Shown here piece by piece: positions 32,509-40,075 of a stretch of DNA of 64,000 bases. Both the position numbers and the translations under genes were made by a program. This DNA comes from Neisseriaceae bacterium HSC-16F19 (GTDB taxonomy: Bacteria > Pseudomonadota > Gammaproteobacteria > Burkholderiales > Neisseriaceae). The notes below the pieces were generated by a model. It had not been told where the DNA came from, did not search any database, and saw nothing but the letters and a program-made list of their open reading frames with translations. Location: positions 62,001 through 126,000 of the forward strand of contig NZ_JALJZY010000004.1 of the NCBI RefSeq assembly GCF_024171525.1. The letters are read 5' to 3'. Within the stretch, counting starts at the first letter, position 1. Every line of letters begins with the position of its first letter.

Positions 32509-33042
32509 ATGCAGCAATTTGACGGCACCACCATCGTCTCCGTGCGTCGGGGCGAACAGGTGGCCATCGGCGGCGACGGCCAGGTGACGCTGGGCAATAC
32601 CATCATCAAAGGCACGGCGCGCAAGGTGCGCAAGCTGTACAACAACCAGGTACTGGCGGGTTTTGCCGGCGGCACGGCGGATGCCTTTACCCTCATCGAG
32701 CTGTTTGAGAGCAAATTGCAGAAGCATCAGGGCAAGCTGATGGTGGCGGCGATTGAGCTCGCCAAAGAATGGCGCACCGACCGCGCCCTGCGCCGCCTGG
32801 AAGCCATGCTGATTGTGGCGGACAAGGCCAATACGCTGGTGATTACCGGCAACGGCGACGTGTTGGAGCCGGAGCAAAGCATTGCCGCCATCGGTTCGGG
32901 CGGCGCCTACGCCCAATCAGCCGCCCGCGCCCTGATGGAAAACACCGAACTGCCGCCGGAAGTGGTGGTGAAAAAGGCGCTGGAAATTGCCGGCAGCATC
33001 TGCATTTATACCAACCAGAGCCATACCATAGAGACGCTGTAG
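32509..33042 (+). CDS. hslV: HslUV protease catalytic subunit HslV
   Basis: A 177-aa proteasome-type threonine peptidase (ClpQ) that normally pairs with the HslU ATPase. The product begins MQQFDGTTIVSVRRGEQVAIGGDGQVTLGN: the catalytic Thr of TTIVSV is preceded by a six-residue propeptide, as I recall for other beta-proteobacteria. GSGGAYAQSAARAL and EIAGSICIYTN are further family motifs. The ATG at 32509 follows GGAAGGAAG. hslU is not next to it: the neighbours are a pRiA4b-like gene and rpsT. The TAG stop belongs to a GTAGGTTGGG repeat head. Confidence 0.95.
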   Translation: MQQFDGTTIVSVRRGEQVAIGGDGQVTLGNTIIKGTARKVRKLYNNQVLAGFAGGTADAFTLIELFESKLQKHQGKLMVAAIELAKEWRTDRALRRLEAMLIVADKANTLVITGNGDVLEPEQSIAAIGSGGAYAQSAARALMENTELPPEVVVKKALEIAGSICIYTNQSHTIETL

Positions 33043-33146
33043 GTTGGGGTGCTAAAACGCGGCAGCGGTAGGGTGGGCATTCATGCCCACCAAACATTTT
33101 AAACAATCAGTTGCTTAAAAATGGTGGGCATTCATGCCCACCCTAC
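33039..33146. repeat. GTAG-headed REP group behind hslV
   Basis: A degenerate head GTAGGTTGGG (33039 on) supplies the hslV TAG stop. Full hairpins of the GTGGGCATTCATGCCCAC type lie at 33068-33091 and, inverted, at 33123-33146. Confidence 0.7.
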
Positions 33147-33167
33147 GGCACAGCTGCCTGAAAACAA

Positions 33168-33197
33168 AAAACCGGTCTGTATCAGACCGGTTTTTTT
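33168..33197. terminator. rpsT terminator (bidirectional)
   Basis: AAAAACCGGTCTG, a TAT loop and CAGACCGGTTTTT: a 9-bp GC stem with A and T runs, 14 bases from the rpsT stop on the minus strand. Confidence 0.88.
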
Positions 33198-33211
33198 GTG
33201 CAAGCTGCCGA

Positions 33212-33475
33212 TTAGGCCATGGCTTTGATTTTGGCCGACAAACGGCTCTTGTGACGGGCAGCCTTGTTTTTGTGGAACACGCCTTTGTCGGCGATGCGGT
33301 CCAGAATTTTGGTGCTGTCGCGGAAAGTGGCTTGGGCGGCGGCTTTGTCGCCGGCTTCAACGGCTTTCAGTACTTTTTTTACTGCGGTGCGAAATGCGGT
33401 ACGCAGGCTGGCGTTGTGGGCGCGCTGTTTCAGCGCCTGGCGGGCGCGTTTACGTGCTTGTGCGCTATTGGCCAT
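33212..33475 (-). CDS. rpsT: 30S ribosomal protein S20
   Basis: An 87-aa basic protein binding 16S rRNA at the base of the small subunit. The sequence MANSAQARKRARQALKQRAHNASLRTAFRTAVKKVLKAVEAGDKAAAQ and the C-terminal IADKGVFHKNKAARHKSRLSAKIKAM are canonical S20. Start ATG at 33475 with AGGAGAT upstream on the minus strand. Length is normal. It is followed by its own terminator; the tRNA-Glu gene lies upstream on the same strand. Confidence 0.97.
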   Translation of the reverse strand: MANSAQARKRARQALKQRAHNASLRTAFRTAVKKVLKAVEAGDKAAAQATFRDSTKILDRIADKGVFHKNKAARHKSRLSAKIKAMA

Positions 33476-33547
33476 GGAAATCTCCTAGTGGTAAATCAAA
33501 AATTTGAAACGCGCAATTTTAAATAAATGTGCCGTCAAAAGCAAGTA

Positions 33548-33583
33548 TAAAGCGCCGTTTTTTGCAAAACGGTGCTTTATGCC
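33548..33583 (-). terminator. hairpin downstream of tRNA-Glu
   Basis: TAAAGCGCCGTTTT, TTGC, AAAACGGTGCTTTA: a 14-bp stem (one G-T pair) located 12 bases beyond the tRNA 3' end. It probably ends the tRNA transcript before rpsT. Confidence 0.7.
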
Positions 33584-33591
33584 GGAAAAAC

Positions 33592-33667
33592 TGGCACGCC
33601 CACGGGGATTCGAACCCCGGTTGCCGCCGTGAAAGGGCAGTGTCCTAGGCCTCTAGACGATGGGCGC
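33592..33667 (-). tRNA. tRNA-Glu (anticodon TTC)
   Basis: Read on the minus strand, a 76-nt cloverleaf is complete. Acceptor GCGCCCA pairs with TGGGCGT (first pair G-U), the anticodon loop CTTTCAC carries TTC, the T arm is CCGGGGTTCGAATCCCCG, and CCA is encoded (33592-33594). The TAGAGGCCTAGGACA D-arm is typical of bacterial tRNA-Glu. Just upstream (33675-33776) sits a Correia-like element, so the native promoter is either inside that repeat or 110 bases away. Confidence 0.95.
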
Positions 33668-33674
33668 GCGGATG

Positions 33675-33776
33675 ATACCCATCCATAAACACATCTAACC
33701 GCGTTGTCTCGCCTTGCCGTACTACCCGTACTGTCTTCGGCTCGCCGCCTTGTTAGCTGTGTTTCTGAATGGGTAT
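33675..33776. repeat. Correia-like element, ATACC-type ends
   Basis: 102 bp bounded by ATACCCAT and ATGGGTAT with inner arms ATAAACACA / TGTGTTTCT. The core is CTCGCCTTGCCGTACTA and GTACTGTCTTCGGC. It is inserted 8 bases before the 5' end of tRNA-Glu, between it and the putA promoter region. Confidence 0.78.
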
Positions 33777-33837
33777 AAGGCGGCGCATCTTAGCAAAAAA
33801 AACACCGCCGCGCCACGGTGGGCGGCGGGTTTGTGCG

Positions 33838-33843
33838 TATAAT
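33838..33843 (+). promoter_or_regulatory. putative putA -10
   Basis: A perfect TATAAT, 57 bases before the putA ATG; the upstream -35 is poor. Confidence 0.4.
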
Positions 33844-33900
33844 GGCCCGGTCTGCGGCATCTGTTTGCCGCTTGCCATTCTGTGACCTGTGGAGAACGTC

Positions 33901-36900
33901 ATGAAATTTGCCTTTGCCCGAGAATACGGCGGCCTGCGCCCCGCCATTACCCGCGCCTACCGCCGCGATGAAGCCGAGGCGGTGGCCGATTTGCTGCAAC
34001 AGGCGCAGATGACGGTGGCGGAAAAAGAAGAAACCGACCGCTTGGCACGCCGCCTGGTCACGCAGGTGCGGCAAAACCGCAGCAAATCCTCCGGTGTGGA
34101 CGCGCTGATGCACGAATTTTCCCTTTCCAGTGAAGAAGGGGTAGCACTGATGTGTCTGGCCGAGGCGCTGTTGCGCATTCCCGACAAGGCCACGCGCAAC
34201 AAGCTGATTCAGGACAAGCTCTCCGGCGGCAACTGGAAAAAACACCTCAACAACAGCCCCTCGCTGTTTGTGAATGCCGCCGCCTGGGGCTTGCTGATTA
34301 CCGGCAAACTGAGCAAAAGCAGCAGCGAACAAAGCCTGGGCGCGGCGCTGACGCGCATGCTCGGCAAGGGCGGCGAGCCCTTGATCCGCAAGGGTGTGGA
34401 TTACGCCATGCGCCTCTTGGGCAAGCAGTTTGTCACCGGCCAGAGCATCGCCGAGGCGCTGGAAAACGGCCGCGAACGCGAGGCCATGGGTTATCGTTTT
34501 TCGTTTGACATGCTTGGCGAGGCGGCCATGACCCAGGCCGATGCCGACCGCTATTACCAGGACTATGTCAACGCCATCCACGCCATCGGCAAGCAGAGCG
34601 CCGGACGCGGCGTGTATGAAGGCAACGGCATTTCCGTGAAACTCTCCGCCATCCACCCGCGCTACCAGCGCGCCCAGCACCCGCGGGTGATGCAGGAATT
34701 GCTGCCGCGCCTGAAAGCCTTGTTTGTGCTGGCCAAGCAATACGACATCGGTTTGAACATCGACGCGGAAGAAGCCAACCGCTTGGAATTGTCGCTGGAC
34801 TTGATGGAAGCCTTGGTGGCCGACCCGGATTTGGCCGGTTTCAAAGGCATCGGCTTTGTGGTGCAGGCTTACCAGAAACGCTGCCCCTATGTGATTGACT
34901 TCTTGGTTGATTTGGCCCGCCGCCACCAACAGAGGCTGATGATACGCCTGGTGAAAGGCGCGTATTGGGACAGCGAAATCAAATGGGCGCAGGTAGACGG
35001 GCTTAACGGCTATCCGGTCTATACCCGCAAGGCGCACACCGATGTGTCCTACCTGGCCTGCGCGCGCAAGCTCTTGGCGGCGCAGGATGCGGTATTCCCG
35101 CAGTTCGCCACCCACAACGCCCACACCCTGTCGGCCATCTACCATATGGGCTTGGACAAGGATTATGAATTCCAGTGCCTGCACGGCATGGGCGAGACTT
35201 TGTACGACCAAGTGGTGGGCGCCCAAAACCTCGGCCGCCGCGTGCGCATTTACGCACCGGTAGGCACCCACGAAACCCTGCTCGCCTATCTGGTGCGCCG
35301 TCTGCTCGAAAACGGCGCCAATTCCTCGTTTGTGAACCAGATTATCGATGAGAAGGTGAGCATCGAAGACCTGATTCAATGCCCCTTGCAGCTTGCCGCC
35401 GGTTACGGCGGCCGCATGCACGCCGCCCTGCCGCTGCCGCGCGAACTCTACGGCCGCGAGCGCCTCAATTCGCAGGGCTTGGATTTGAGCAACGAACAGG
35501 TGTTGCAAGATTTGCAGGCAGCCATGAATGCCGCCGCGCAAACCCCGGTGCAGGCCGTGTCTTTGCTGGCCGTAGACGCGGCCAATGAGGCGGCACAGCC
35601 GGTGCGCAATCCCGCCGACCATCACGATGTGGTGGGCGAAGTATCCTTTATTCAGGCAGCCGCCGTGGCCGCAGTGGTGGCCGCCGCCAAAGCCGGGGAA
35701 GCAGACTGGGCGGCACTGGATGCGCGCGCGCGCGGCGATTGTCTGCGCCGTTTTGCCGACCTCATGGAAAGCCATGCGCCGGAACTGATGATGCTGGCGG
35801 TGCGCGAGGCGGGCAAAACCCTCAACAATGCCATCGCCGAAATCCGCGAAGCGGTGGATTTCTGCCGTTATTACGCCGTGGAAGCCGAGCATACGCTCGC
35901 CGGTGCCAAGCCTTTGGGCACGGTGGTGACCATCAGCCCGTGGAATTTCCCGCTGGCGATTTTTGTCGGCCAAACCGTGGCCGCGCTGGTGGCGGGCAAT
36001 GCCGTGCTGGCCAAACCGGCCGAACAGACCAGCCTGATGGCCTACCGTGCGGTGCAGCTCTTGCATGAAGCCGGCGTGCCCCGCAGTGCGCTGCAACTGG
36101 TGCTGGGCGCCGGTGATGTGGGTGCCGCGCTCACTCAGGACGGGCGCATCAACGGCGTGATGTTCACCGGTTCTACCGAAGTGGCCAAGCTCATCAACAA
36201 AAACCTGATGCTGCGCGACGAGCCGCCGGTGCTGATTGCCGAGACCGGCGGCCAAAACGCCATGATTGTCGATTCCACCGCGCTGGCGGAACAGGTGTGC
36301 GTGGATGTGCTCAATTCCGCCTTCGACAGCGCCGGACAACGCTGCTCCGCCCTGCGCGTGCTGTGTGTGCAGGACGATGTGGCCGGGCATATGCTGGCGA
36401 TGATTAAAGGCGCCATGAACGAATTGCGCGTCGGCAATCCCATGCGTCTGAATACCGACATCGGCCCGGTCATCGATGCCGAAGCGCAGCAAAATCTGCT
36501 CGCCCACATTGAGCGCGTGAAAGGCAGCGCCCGCGCCGTGCATCAGGTGGCGGTGGCCGATGACCATGTTCCGGCGACCTTTGTGCCGCCAACCCTGTTC
36601 GAACTCAATAATCTCGACGAACTCAAGCGCGAGGTCTTCGGCCCGGTGCTGCATGTGGTGCGCTATGCCGCCGACGAATTGGACAAACTCATAGACCAAA
36701 TTAACGGCAAGGGTTATGCGCTCACCCACGGCATCCACAGCCGCATCGACAGCACCGTGGAACATATTTGCAGCCGCATCGAGGCGGGCAATGTGTATGT
36801 GAACCGCAATATCGTCGGCGCCGTGGTGGGGGTGCAGCCCTTCGGCGGTCACGGCCTCTCCGGCACCGGCCCCAAAGCGGGCGGCCCTTTCTACCTGCAA

Positions 36901-37500
36901 CGCCTGGTGCGCGACCACCGTTGGCGCATTCCGGTGCTGAGCCGCACCGGCAAGGCCAATGATGCCGCTTTGGCGCGTTTGGAAATGGTGCTGGACGAAA
37001 TGGGTTTCAGCCACGACGAGCGCGTGCTCTTGGGCGGCATTGCCGGTGAGGCGCGCGTACACACCCTGCGCCAGGCCGAGTTGGTGCTGGACGGCCCCAC
37101 CGGCGAGCGCAACAGCCTGGGCTGGCATGCGGTAGAGCGCGTGTGGCTCTATGGAGGCAGCGTATTTGAAAGCATGCAGGTCTTGGTGAATCTGGCCGCT
37201 TCAGGCAGCCGCGCCTATATTTTGCCCGACCATCCGCTGGCCTTGTGGCGCGAGCATCTGGGCGAATGGCTGAGCGTCAGCCCGCGCCCGGTGAACGAGC
37301 GCATCACCCATGTGCTGCAACTGGCGCCGCTGCCGGCCGACATCAAGGCCGATTTGGCCGCCCACGGCGGCCCCATCGTGCAGCTTTTGGATGTGCGCGA
37401 AGGCGTGGACATTCTGCGCCTGTTCCACGAAGTCAGCCTCAGCGTCAACACCACCGCCGCCGGCGGCAATGCCAGCCTGATGGCGATGTCGGAGCTGTGA
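33901..37500 (+). CDS. putA: bifunctional proline dehydrogenase / delta-1-pyrroline-5-carboxylate dehydrogenase
   Basis: A 1199-aa enzyme oxidising proline to glutamate. The FAD-dependent proline dehydrogenase barrel includes GISVKLSAIHPRY, RLMIRLVKGAYWDSEIKWAQ and FATHNAHTLS. The aldehyde dehydrogenase half includes ISPWNFPLAIFVGQTVAALVAGNAVLAKPAEQT, GAGDVGAALT, and the catalytic Cys in SAGQRCSALRV near residue 814. There is no N-terminal ribbon-helix-helix, so this PutA is not a DNA-binding autorepressor. The length fits the form carrying an extra C-terminal ALDH-like domain. The ATG at 33901 gives MKFAFAREYGGLRP; the GTG at 33889 is less likely. The long antisense frame opposite it is an artefact of codon bias. 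Confidence 0.97.
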   Translation: MKFAFAREYGGLRPAITRAYRRDEAEAVADLLQQAQMTVAEKEETDRLARRLVTQVRQNRSKSSGVDALMHEFSLSSEEGVALMCLAEALLRIPDKATRNKLIQDKLSGGNWKKHLNNSPSLFVNAAAWGLLITGKLSKSSSEQSLGAALTRMLGKGGEPLIRKGVDYAMRLLGKQFVTGQSIAEALENGREREAMGYRFSFDMLGEAAMTQADADRYYQDYVNAIHAIGKQSAGRGVYEGNGISVKLSAIHPRYQRAQHPRVMQELLPRLKALFVLAKQYDIGLNIDAEEANRLELSLDLMEALVADPDLAGFKGIGFVVQAYQKRCPYVIDFLVDLARRHQQRLMIRLVKGAYWDSEIKWAQVDGLNGYPVYTRKAHTDVSYLACARKLLAAQDAVFPQFATHNAHTLSAIYHMGLDKDYEFQCLHGMGETLYDQVVGAQNLGRRVRIYAPVGTHETLLAYLVRRLLENGANSSFVNQIIDEKVSIEDLIQCPLQLAAGYGGRMHAALPLPRELYGRERLNSQGLDLSNEQVLQDLQAAMNAAAQTPVQAVSLLAVDAANEAAQPVRNPADHHDVVGEVSFIQAAAVAAVVAAAKAGEADWAALDARARGDCLRRFADLMESHAPELMMLAVREAGKTLNNAIAEIREAVDFCRYYAVEAEHTLAGAKPLGTVVTISPWNFPLAIFVGQTVAALVAGNAVLAKPAEQTSLMAYRAVQLLHEAGVPRSALQLVLGAGDVGAALTQDGRINGVMFTGSTEVAKLINKNLMLRDEPPVLIAETGGQNAMIVDSTALAEQVCVDVLNSAFDSAGQRCSALRVLCVQDDVAGHMLAMIKGAMNELRVGNPMRLNTDIGPVIDAEAQQNLLAHIERVKGSARAVHQVAVADDHVPATFVPPTLFELNNLDELKREVFGPVLHVVRYAADELDKLIDQINGKGYALTHGIHSRIDSTVEHICSRIEAGNVYVNRNIVGAVVGVQPFGGHGLSGTGPKAGGPFYLQRLVRDHRWRIPVLSRTGKANDAALARLEMVLDEMGFSHDERVLLGGIAGEARVHTLRQAELVLDGPTGERNSLGWHAVERVWLYGGSVFESMQVLVNLAASGSRAYILPDHPLALWREHLGEWLSVSPRPVNERITHVLQLAPLPADIKADLAAHGGPIVQLLDVREGVDILRLFHEVSLSVNTTAAGGNASLMAMSEL

Positions 37501-37513
37501 GCCGATAGCCGCA

Positions 37514-37560
37514 TAAACAAACAGGCTGCCTGAAAGATTTTCAGGCAGCCTGTTTGTTTA
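37514..37560. terminator. inverted DUS pair between putA and the M14 peptidase gene
   Basis: The stem AAACAAACAGGCTGCC / GGCAGCCTGTTTGTTT is perfect and extends beyond the DUS on both sides. It serves the two convergent genes. Confidence 0.85.
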
Positions 37561-37577
37561 TATCAAACCTTAAATAT

Positions 37578-38717
37578 TCAGCCTTCGCGGCGCAAATAGG
37601 GCAATACCGCCAAAATCGGACTGAGGGCGGCTTCACCCAGACGCAGGGAGCGCTGGCCGTTCCAGCCGAAGTCGTCGTCCGGCCAGTTGTGGTTGTCGGT
37701 AAACGGCATTTCCAGCGTGTAGGCGAGGCAGCGGAAGGTGTTGCCGACATAATTGGTGGCCAAACCGAGATTGGCTTGGCCGGGGGCGTCTTTGGCGTAG
37801 CCGTGTTCGTCCTGGAAATCGGGGCTGGCGGCGGCAAAAGCAGTTTTGAAGCGGTGTTCCAAATCGGCAATGCGCGCATCGTAGGCGGGCACGCCCTCGG
37901 TGCCGGCCAGGAATACAAAGGGAATGTCTTCGTCGCCGTGGATGTCGAGGAACAAATCCACGCCGGTTTCGTGCATTTTTTCGCGCACATAATACACTTC
38001 GGGGCTGTATTCCAGGCTGGGGTTCTCCCATTCGCGGTTGAGGTTGGCGCCGGCGGCATTGGTGCGCAGATTGCCGAGCACGGAGCCGTCCGGATTCATA
38101 TTCGGCACAATGTAAAACGTGGCCTGGTCGAGCAGGGCGCGTGCGGTCGGGTCTTGGTGGTCGAGCAGGCGCGTGAGCAAACCTTCGACAAACCATTCGG
38201 CCATGGTTTCGCCCGGATGCTGGCGCGCGGTAATCCAGATTTTCAGGTCGCTGGCGGCCTGGTTGCCGATGGTGAGCAGATTGATATCGCGCCCTTGCAG
38301 GGTGCTGCCCAAATCGTCCAGCTGGCACAGGCCGCTGCTTTGCACTTCGCCGATGAGGTTCAGGTGCTGCTCGTAGCTGTAAGGCTCGAAATAGGCGTAA
38401 TACACGCTGTTGGCCAGCGGGGTGTGGTGTACGCTCAAGACGCCGTTTTCGTATTCGGTGGACACGCGAAACCAGTTTTGGCGGTCGTAGGAACACATGG
38501 CCTGATAATGCTGCCAGCCGTTGGGGAAGGCCGATTCGGCGGCATTGTCGAAATGGATGTTGAGGTTTTGGTAGGCGGCGCCCTGAACGCGGAAATAAAA
38601 CCATTGCGCAAAGTCGGCGGCATTGTCTTTGGGCAGGCGCAAATGCAGGTCGGCGGGGTTGCTGATGTCGACAATCTCGACATTGCCGCCGTCAAAAGCG
38701 GTGCTGATTTTCAGCAT
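37578..38717 (-). CDS. M14-family zinc carboxypeptidase (cytosolic type)
   Basis: A 379-aa metallopeptidase. Zinc ligands are H167 and E170 (ARQHPGETMAE) and H261 (LDIHGDE). NMNPDGSVLGNLRTNAAGANLNREW is the substrate-binding NPDG/NR segment, and LEMPF near residue 345 carries the catalytic Glu. The N-terminal beta domain (residues 1-120, WFYFRVQGAAYQNLNIHF) is that of the cytosolic carboxypeptidase-like M14 group. No signal peptide is present. The ATG at 38717 gives MLKISTAFDGG. The substrate is unknown. Confidence 0.88.
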   Translation of the reverse strand: MLKISTAFDGGNVEIVDISNPADLHLRLPKDNAADFAQWFYFRVQGAAYQNLNIHFDNAAESAFPNGWQHYQAMCSYDRQNWFRVSTEYENGVLSVHHTPLANSVYYAYFEPYSYEQHLNLIGEVQSSGLCQLDDLGSTLQGRDINLLTIGNQAASDLKIWITARQHPGETMAEWFVEGLLTRLLDHQDPTARALLDQATFYIVPNMNPDGSVLGNLRTNAAGANLNREWENPSLEYSPEVYYVREKMHETGVDLFLDIHGDEDIPFVFLAGTEGVPAYDARIADLEHRFKTAFAAASPDFQDEHGYAKDAPGQANLGLATNYVGNTFRCLAYTLEMPFTDNHNWPDDDFGWNGQRSLRLGEAALSPILAVLPYLRREG

Positions 38718-38900
38718 GGTGCAAACTCTTATCAAAGGGTGGGGTAAACAGCGCTTATTGTACGGCGCGCTGTGGTGTTTTGGCTATGCGTGCCTTGGTG
38801 CGGCACATTATTTTTCGCTGTGCGGATGTGGGTTGCGGCGCTGTTTTTGTGCGCATGTGCGCAGGAGTAGAGCAATATTTAATTGTACATTTTTCAGATT

Positions 38901-39002
38901 TTGGCATAAAATTAACAAGTTTTGCCAATACTTGGCATATTGGCGAAGCTGTTCAGTAACGCCGATATGTACTAAACTTGCGTTTTGTGCAATGCCGCAC
39001 AA
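38901..39002 (+). promoter_or_regulatory. operator-like palindromes upstream of phaR
   Basis: TGCCAATACTTGGCA (38923-38937) is a perfect 6+3+6 palindrome, with a further TTGGCA half-site at 38901-38906. TTGTGC, six bases, GCACAA (38985-39002) is a second perfect palindrome 31 bases before the phaR ATG. PhaR-type regulators bind TGC-rich sites and autoregulate, so the second is a plausible PhaR site; this is inference. Confidence 0.45.
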
Positions 39003-39032
39003 CTTCCCAACCCTTTCAGGTACGACATTATT

Positions 39033-39521
39033 ATGCCCGCCGAAAAACGTGTGATTAAAAAATACCCCAACCGCCGCCTGTACGACACCGCCATCAGCGG
39101 CTACATCACCATTGCCGAAGTCAAACAAATGGTTTTGGAATTCAACGACATCGAAGTCGTGGACGCCAAAACCGGCGAAGACCTCACCCGCCAGGTCTTG
39201 CTGCAAATCCTGCTGGAAGAAGAAGCCGGCAGCACCCCTTTATTCAGCAACGACATCTTGAGCCAGTTTATCCGCCTCTACGGCCACACCTCGCAATCCA
39301 TGCTGGCGCCGTTTTTCGAGCAAAACATGAAAATCTTCCAAGAATGGCAAAAACGCGTGCAGGAACAGGCCAAAGGCGCCACGCCGTGGTTCAATCCCTT
39401 TGCTATGGGCGGCCTGCCCACGCCCAGCCTGGCCGACTGGCAGCAGCAGCTGCAACAGCAGTCGCAAAAATTTTGGCAGAGCATGGGCATCGTGCCCAAA
39501 GACGGTGAAGACGGCAAATAA
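39033..39521 (+). CDS. phaR: polyhydroxyalkanoate synthesis repressor
   Basis: A 162-aa regulator. The PHB_acc_N DNA-binding domain is unmistakable (residues 5-65: RVIKKYPNRRLYDTAISGYITIAEVKQMVLEFNDIEVVDAKTGEDLTRQVLLQILLEEE), followed by PHB_acc (FSNDILSQFIRLYGHTSQSMLAPFFEQNMKIF). The C-terminus is Gln-rich (WQQQLQQQSQKFWQSMG) and phasin-like. The usual targets are PHA granule genes, none of which are in this window, so its role here may be in general carbon metabolism. The ATG at 39033 was chosen by the domain start. Confidence 0.92.
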   Translation: MPAEKRVIKKYPNRRLYDTAISGYITIAEVKQMVLEFNDIEVVDAKTGEDLTRQVLLQILLEEEAGSTPLFSNDILSQFIRLYGHTSQSMLAPFFEQNMKIFQEWQKRVQEQAKGATPWFNPFAMGGLPTPSLADWQQQLQQQSQKFWQSMGIVPKDGEDGK

Positions 39522-39524
39522 GCC

Positions 39525-39572
39525 TTCAGGCTGCCTGAAACCAAAAACAGGTTTCAGGCAGCCTGAATTTTT
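39525..39572. terminator. inverted DUS pair, phaR terminator
   Basis: TTCAGGCTGCCTGAAACC / GGTTTCAGGCAGCCTGAA is an 18-bp perfect stem, followed by TTTTTA. Confidence 0.88.
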
Positions 39573-39578
39573 ACAATG

Positions 39579-39678
39579 GTAGGGTGGGCATGCCTGCCCA
39601 CCATCAAGCTATTTTGAGTAGGTCGGCTCTCCGAGCCGACTGTTTGCTTGGGTGCATCGGCTCGGAGAGCCGGCCTAC
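39579..39678. repeat. GTAG-headed REPs (two types)
   Basis: A GTGGGCA-type hairpin (39579-39602) is followed by a GTAGGTCGGCTCTCC BIME pair (39618-39678), filling most of the gap before the glutaredoxin-like gene. Confidence 0.75.
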
Positions 39679-39727
39679 GGTATCCGATACCCGAGTTGCC
39701 GCACCTTATCCCAATGGTAGATACCCG

Positions 39728-39961
39728 ATGAAACTCACCCTGATGTATCGCGAATATTGCAGTTTGTGCCGCCATATGCTCGAAGCGCTCAAGCCCTGGC
39801 AGGCGCAATACGGTTTTGAGATTGAGGTGGTGGATGTGGATGCCGACCCGGCATTGGAAGTACGTTACAACGAGCTGGTGCCGGTCTTGCTTTTGGGTGA
39901 GGAAGAAATCTGCCATTGGCATTTGGATGAAGCCAGGCTGCAAGCGGTATTGCAGGCATAA
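39728..39961 (+). CDS. glutaredoxin-like (DUF836-type) small thiol protein
   Basis: A 77-aa thioredoxin-fold miniprotein. The active site is YREYCSLCRHM (C-S-L-C, residues 10-14), followed by the expected helix and strands IEVVDVDADPALEVRYNELVPVLLLGEEEICHWHLD, with the cis-Pro in LVPVLLLG. Such proteins are probable thiol oxidoreductases of unknown partner. The ATG at 39728 follows the BIME closely. lepA lies 114 bases downstream, beyond a DUS hairpin. Confidence 0.8.
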   Translation: MKLTLMYREYCSLCRHMLEALKPWQAQYGFEIEVVDVDADPALEVRYNELVPVLLLGEEEICHWHLDEARLQAVLQA

Positions 39962-40014
39962 TCTGTCCTGCAAATCCCCGTTTTTTCGGTTAAAATACGC
40001 ACCTTGATTCAATT

Positions 40015-40060
40015 ACAGGCTGCCTGAAACGGTGTTCAGGCAGCCTGTCTATTCTTTTTA
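40015..40060. terminator. inverted DUS pair before lepA
   Basis: ACAGGCTGCCTGAA / TTCAGGCAGCCTGT hairpin (40015-40048), followed by CTATTCTTTTT. It ends the upstream transcript 16 bases before the lepA start, so lepA needs a promoter nearby or read-through. Confidence 0.7.
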
Positions 40061-40075
40061 CTGACAGCGTTTTCA

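Noticed and set aside
4763..33776. Treating the four CCTTGCCGTACTA elements as simple terminators
   Set aside because: They have long self-complementary ends, a shared core and no T-run behind a compact stem, and two lie upstream of genes (uvrA, thioesterase) rather than behind them. The Correia-like mobile element explanation fits better.
33790..37128. A 1112-codon open frame on the minus strand opposite putA
   Set aside because: It is an antisense shadow created by the strong third-position GC bias; the product is a low-complexity His/Gly/Gln-rich string with no domain, while putA on the plus strand is complete and canonical. The same applies to other long antisense frames (for example opposite cls, sstT, uvrA and cysI).
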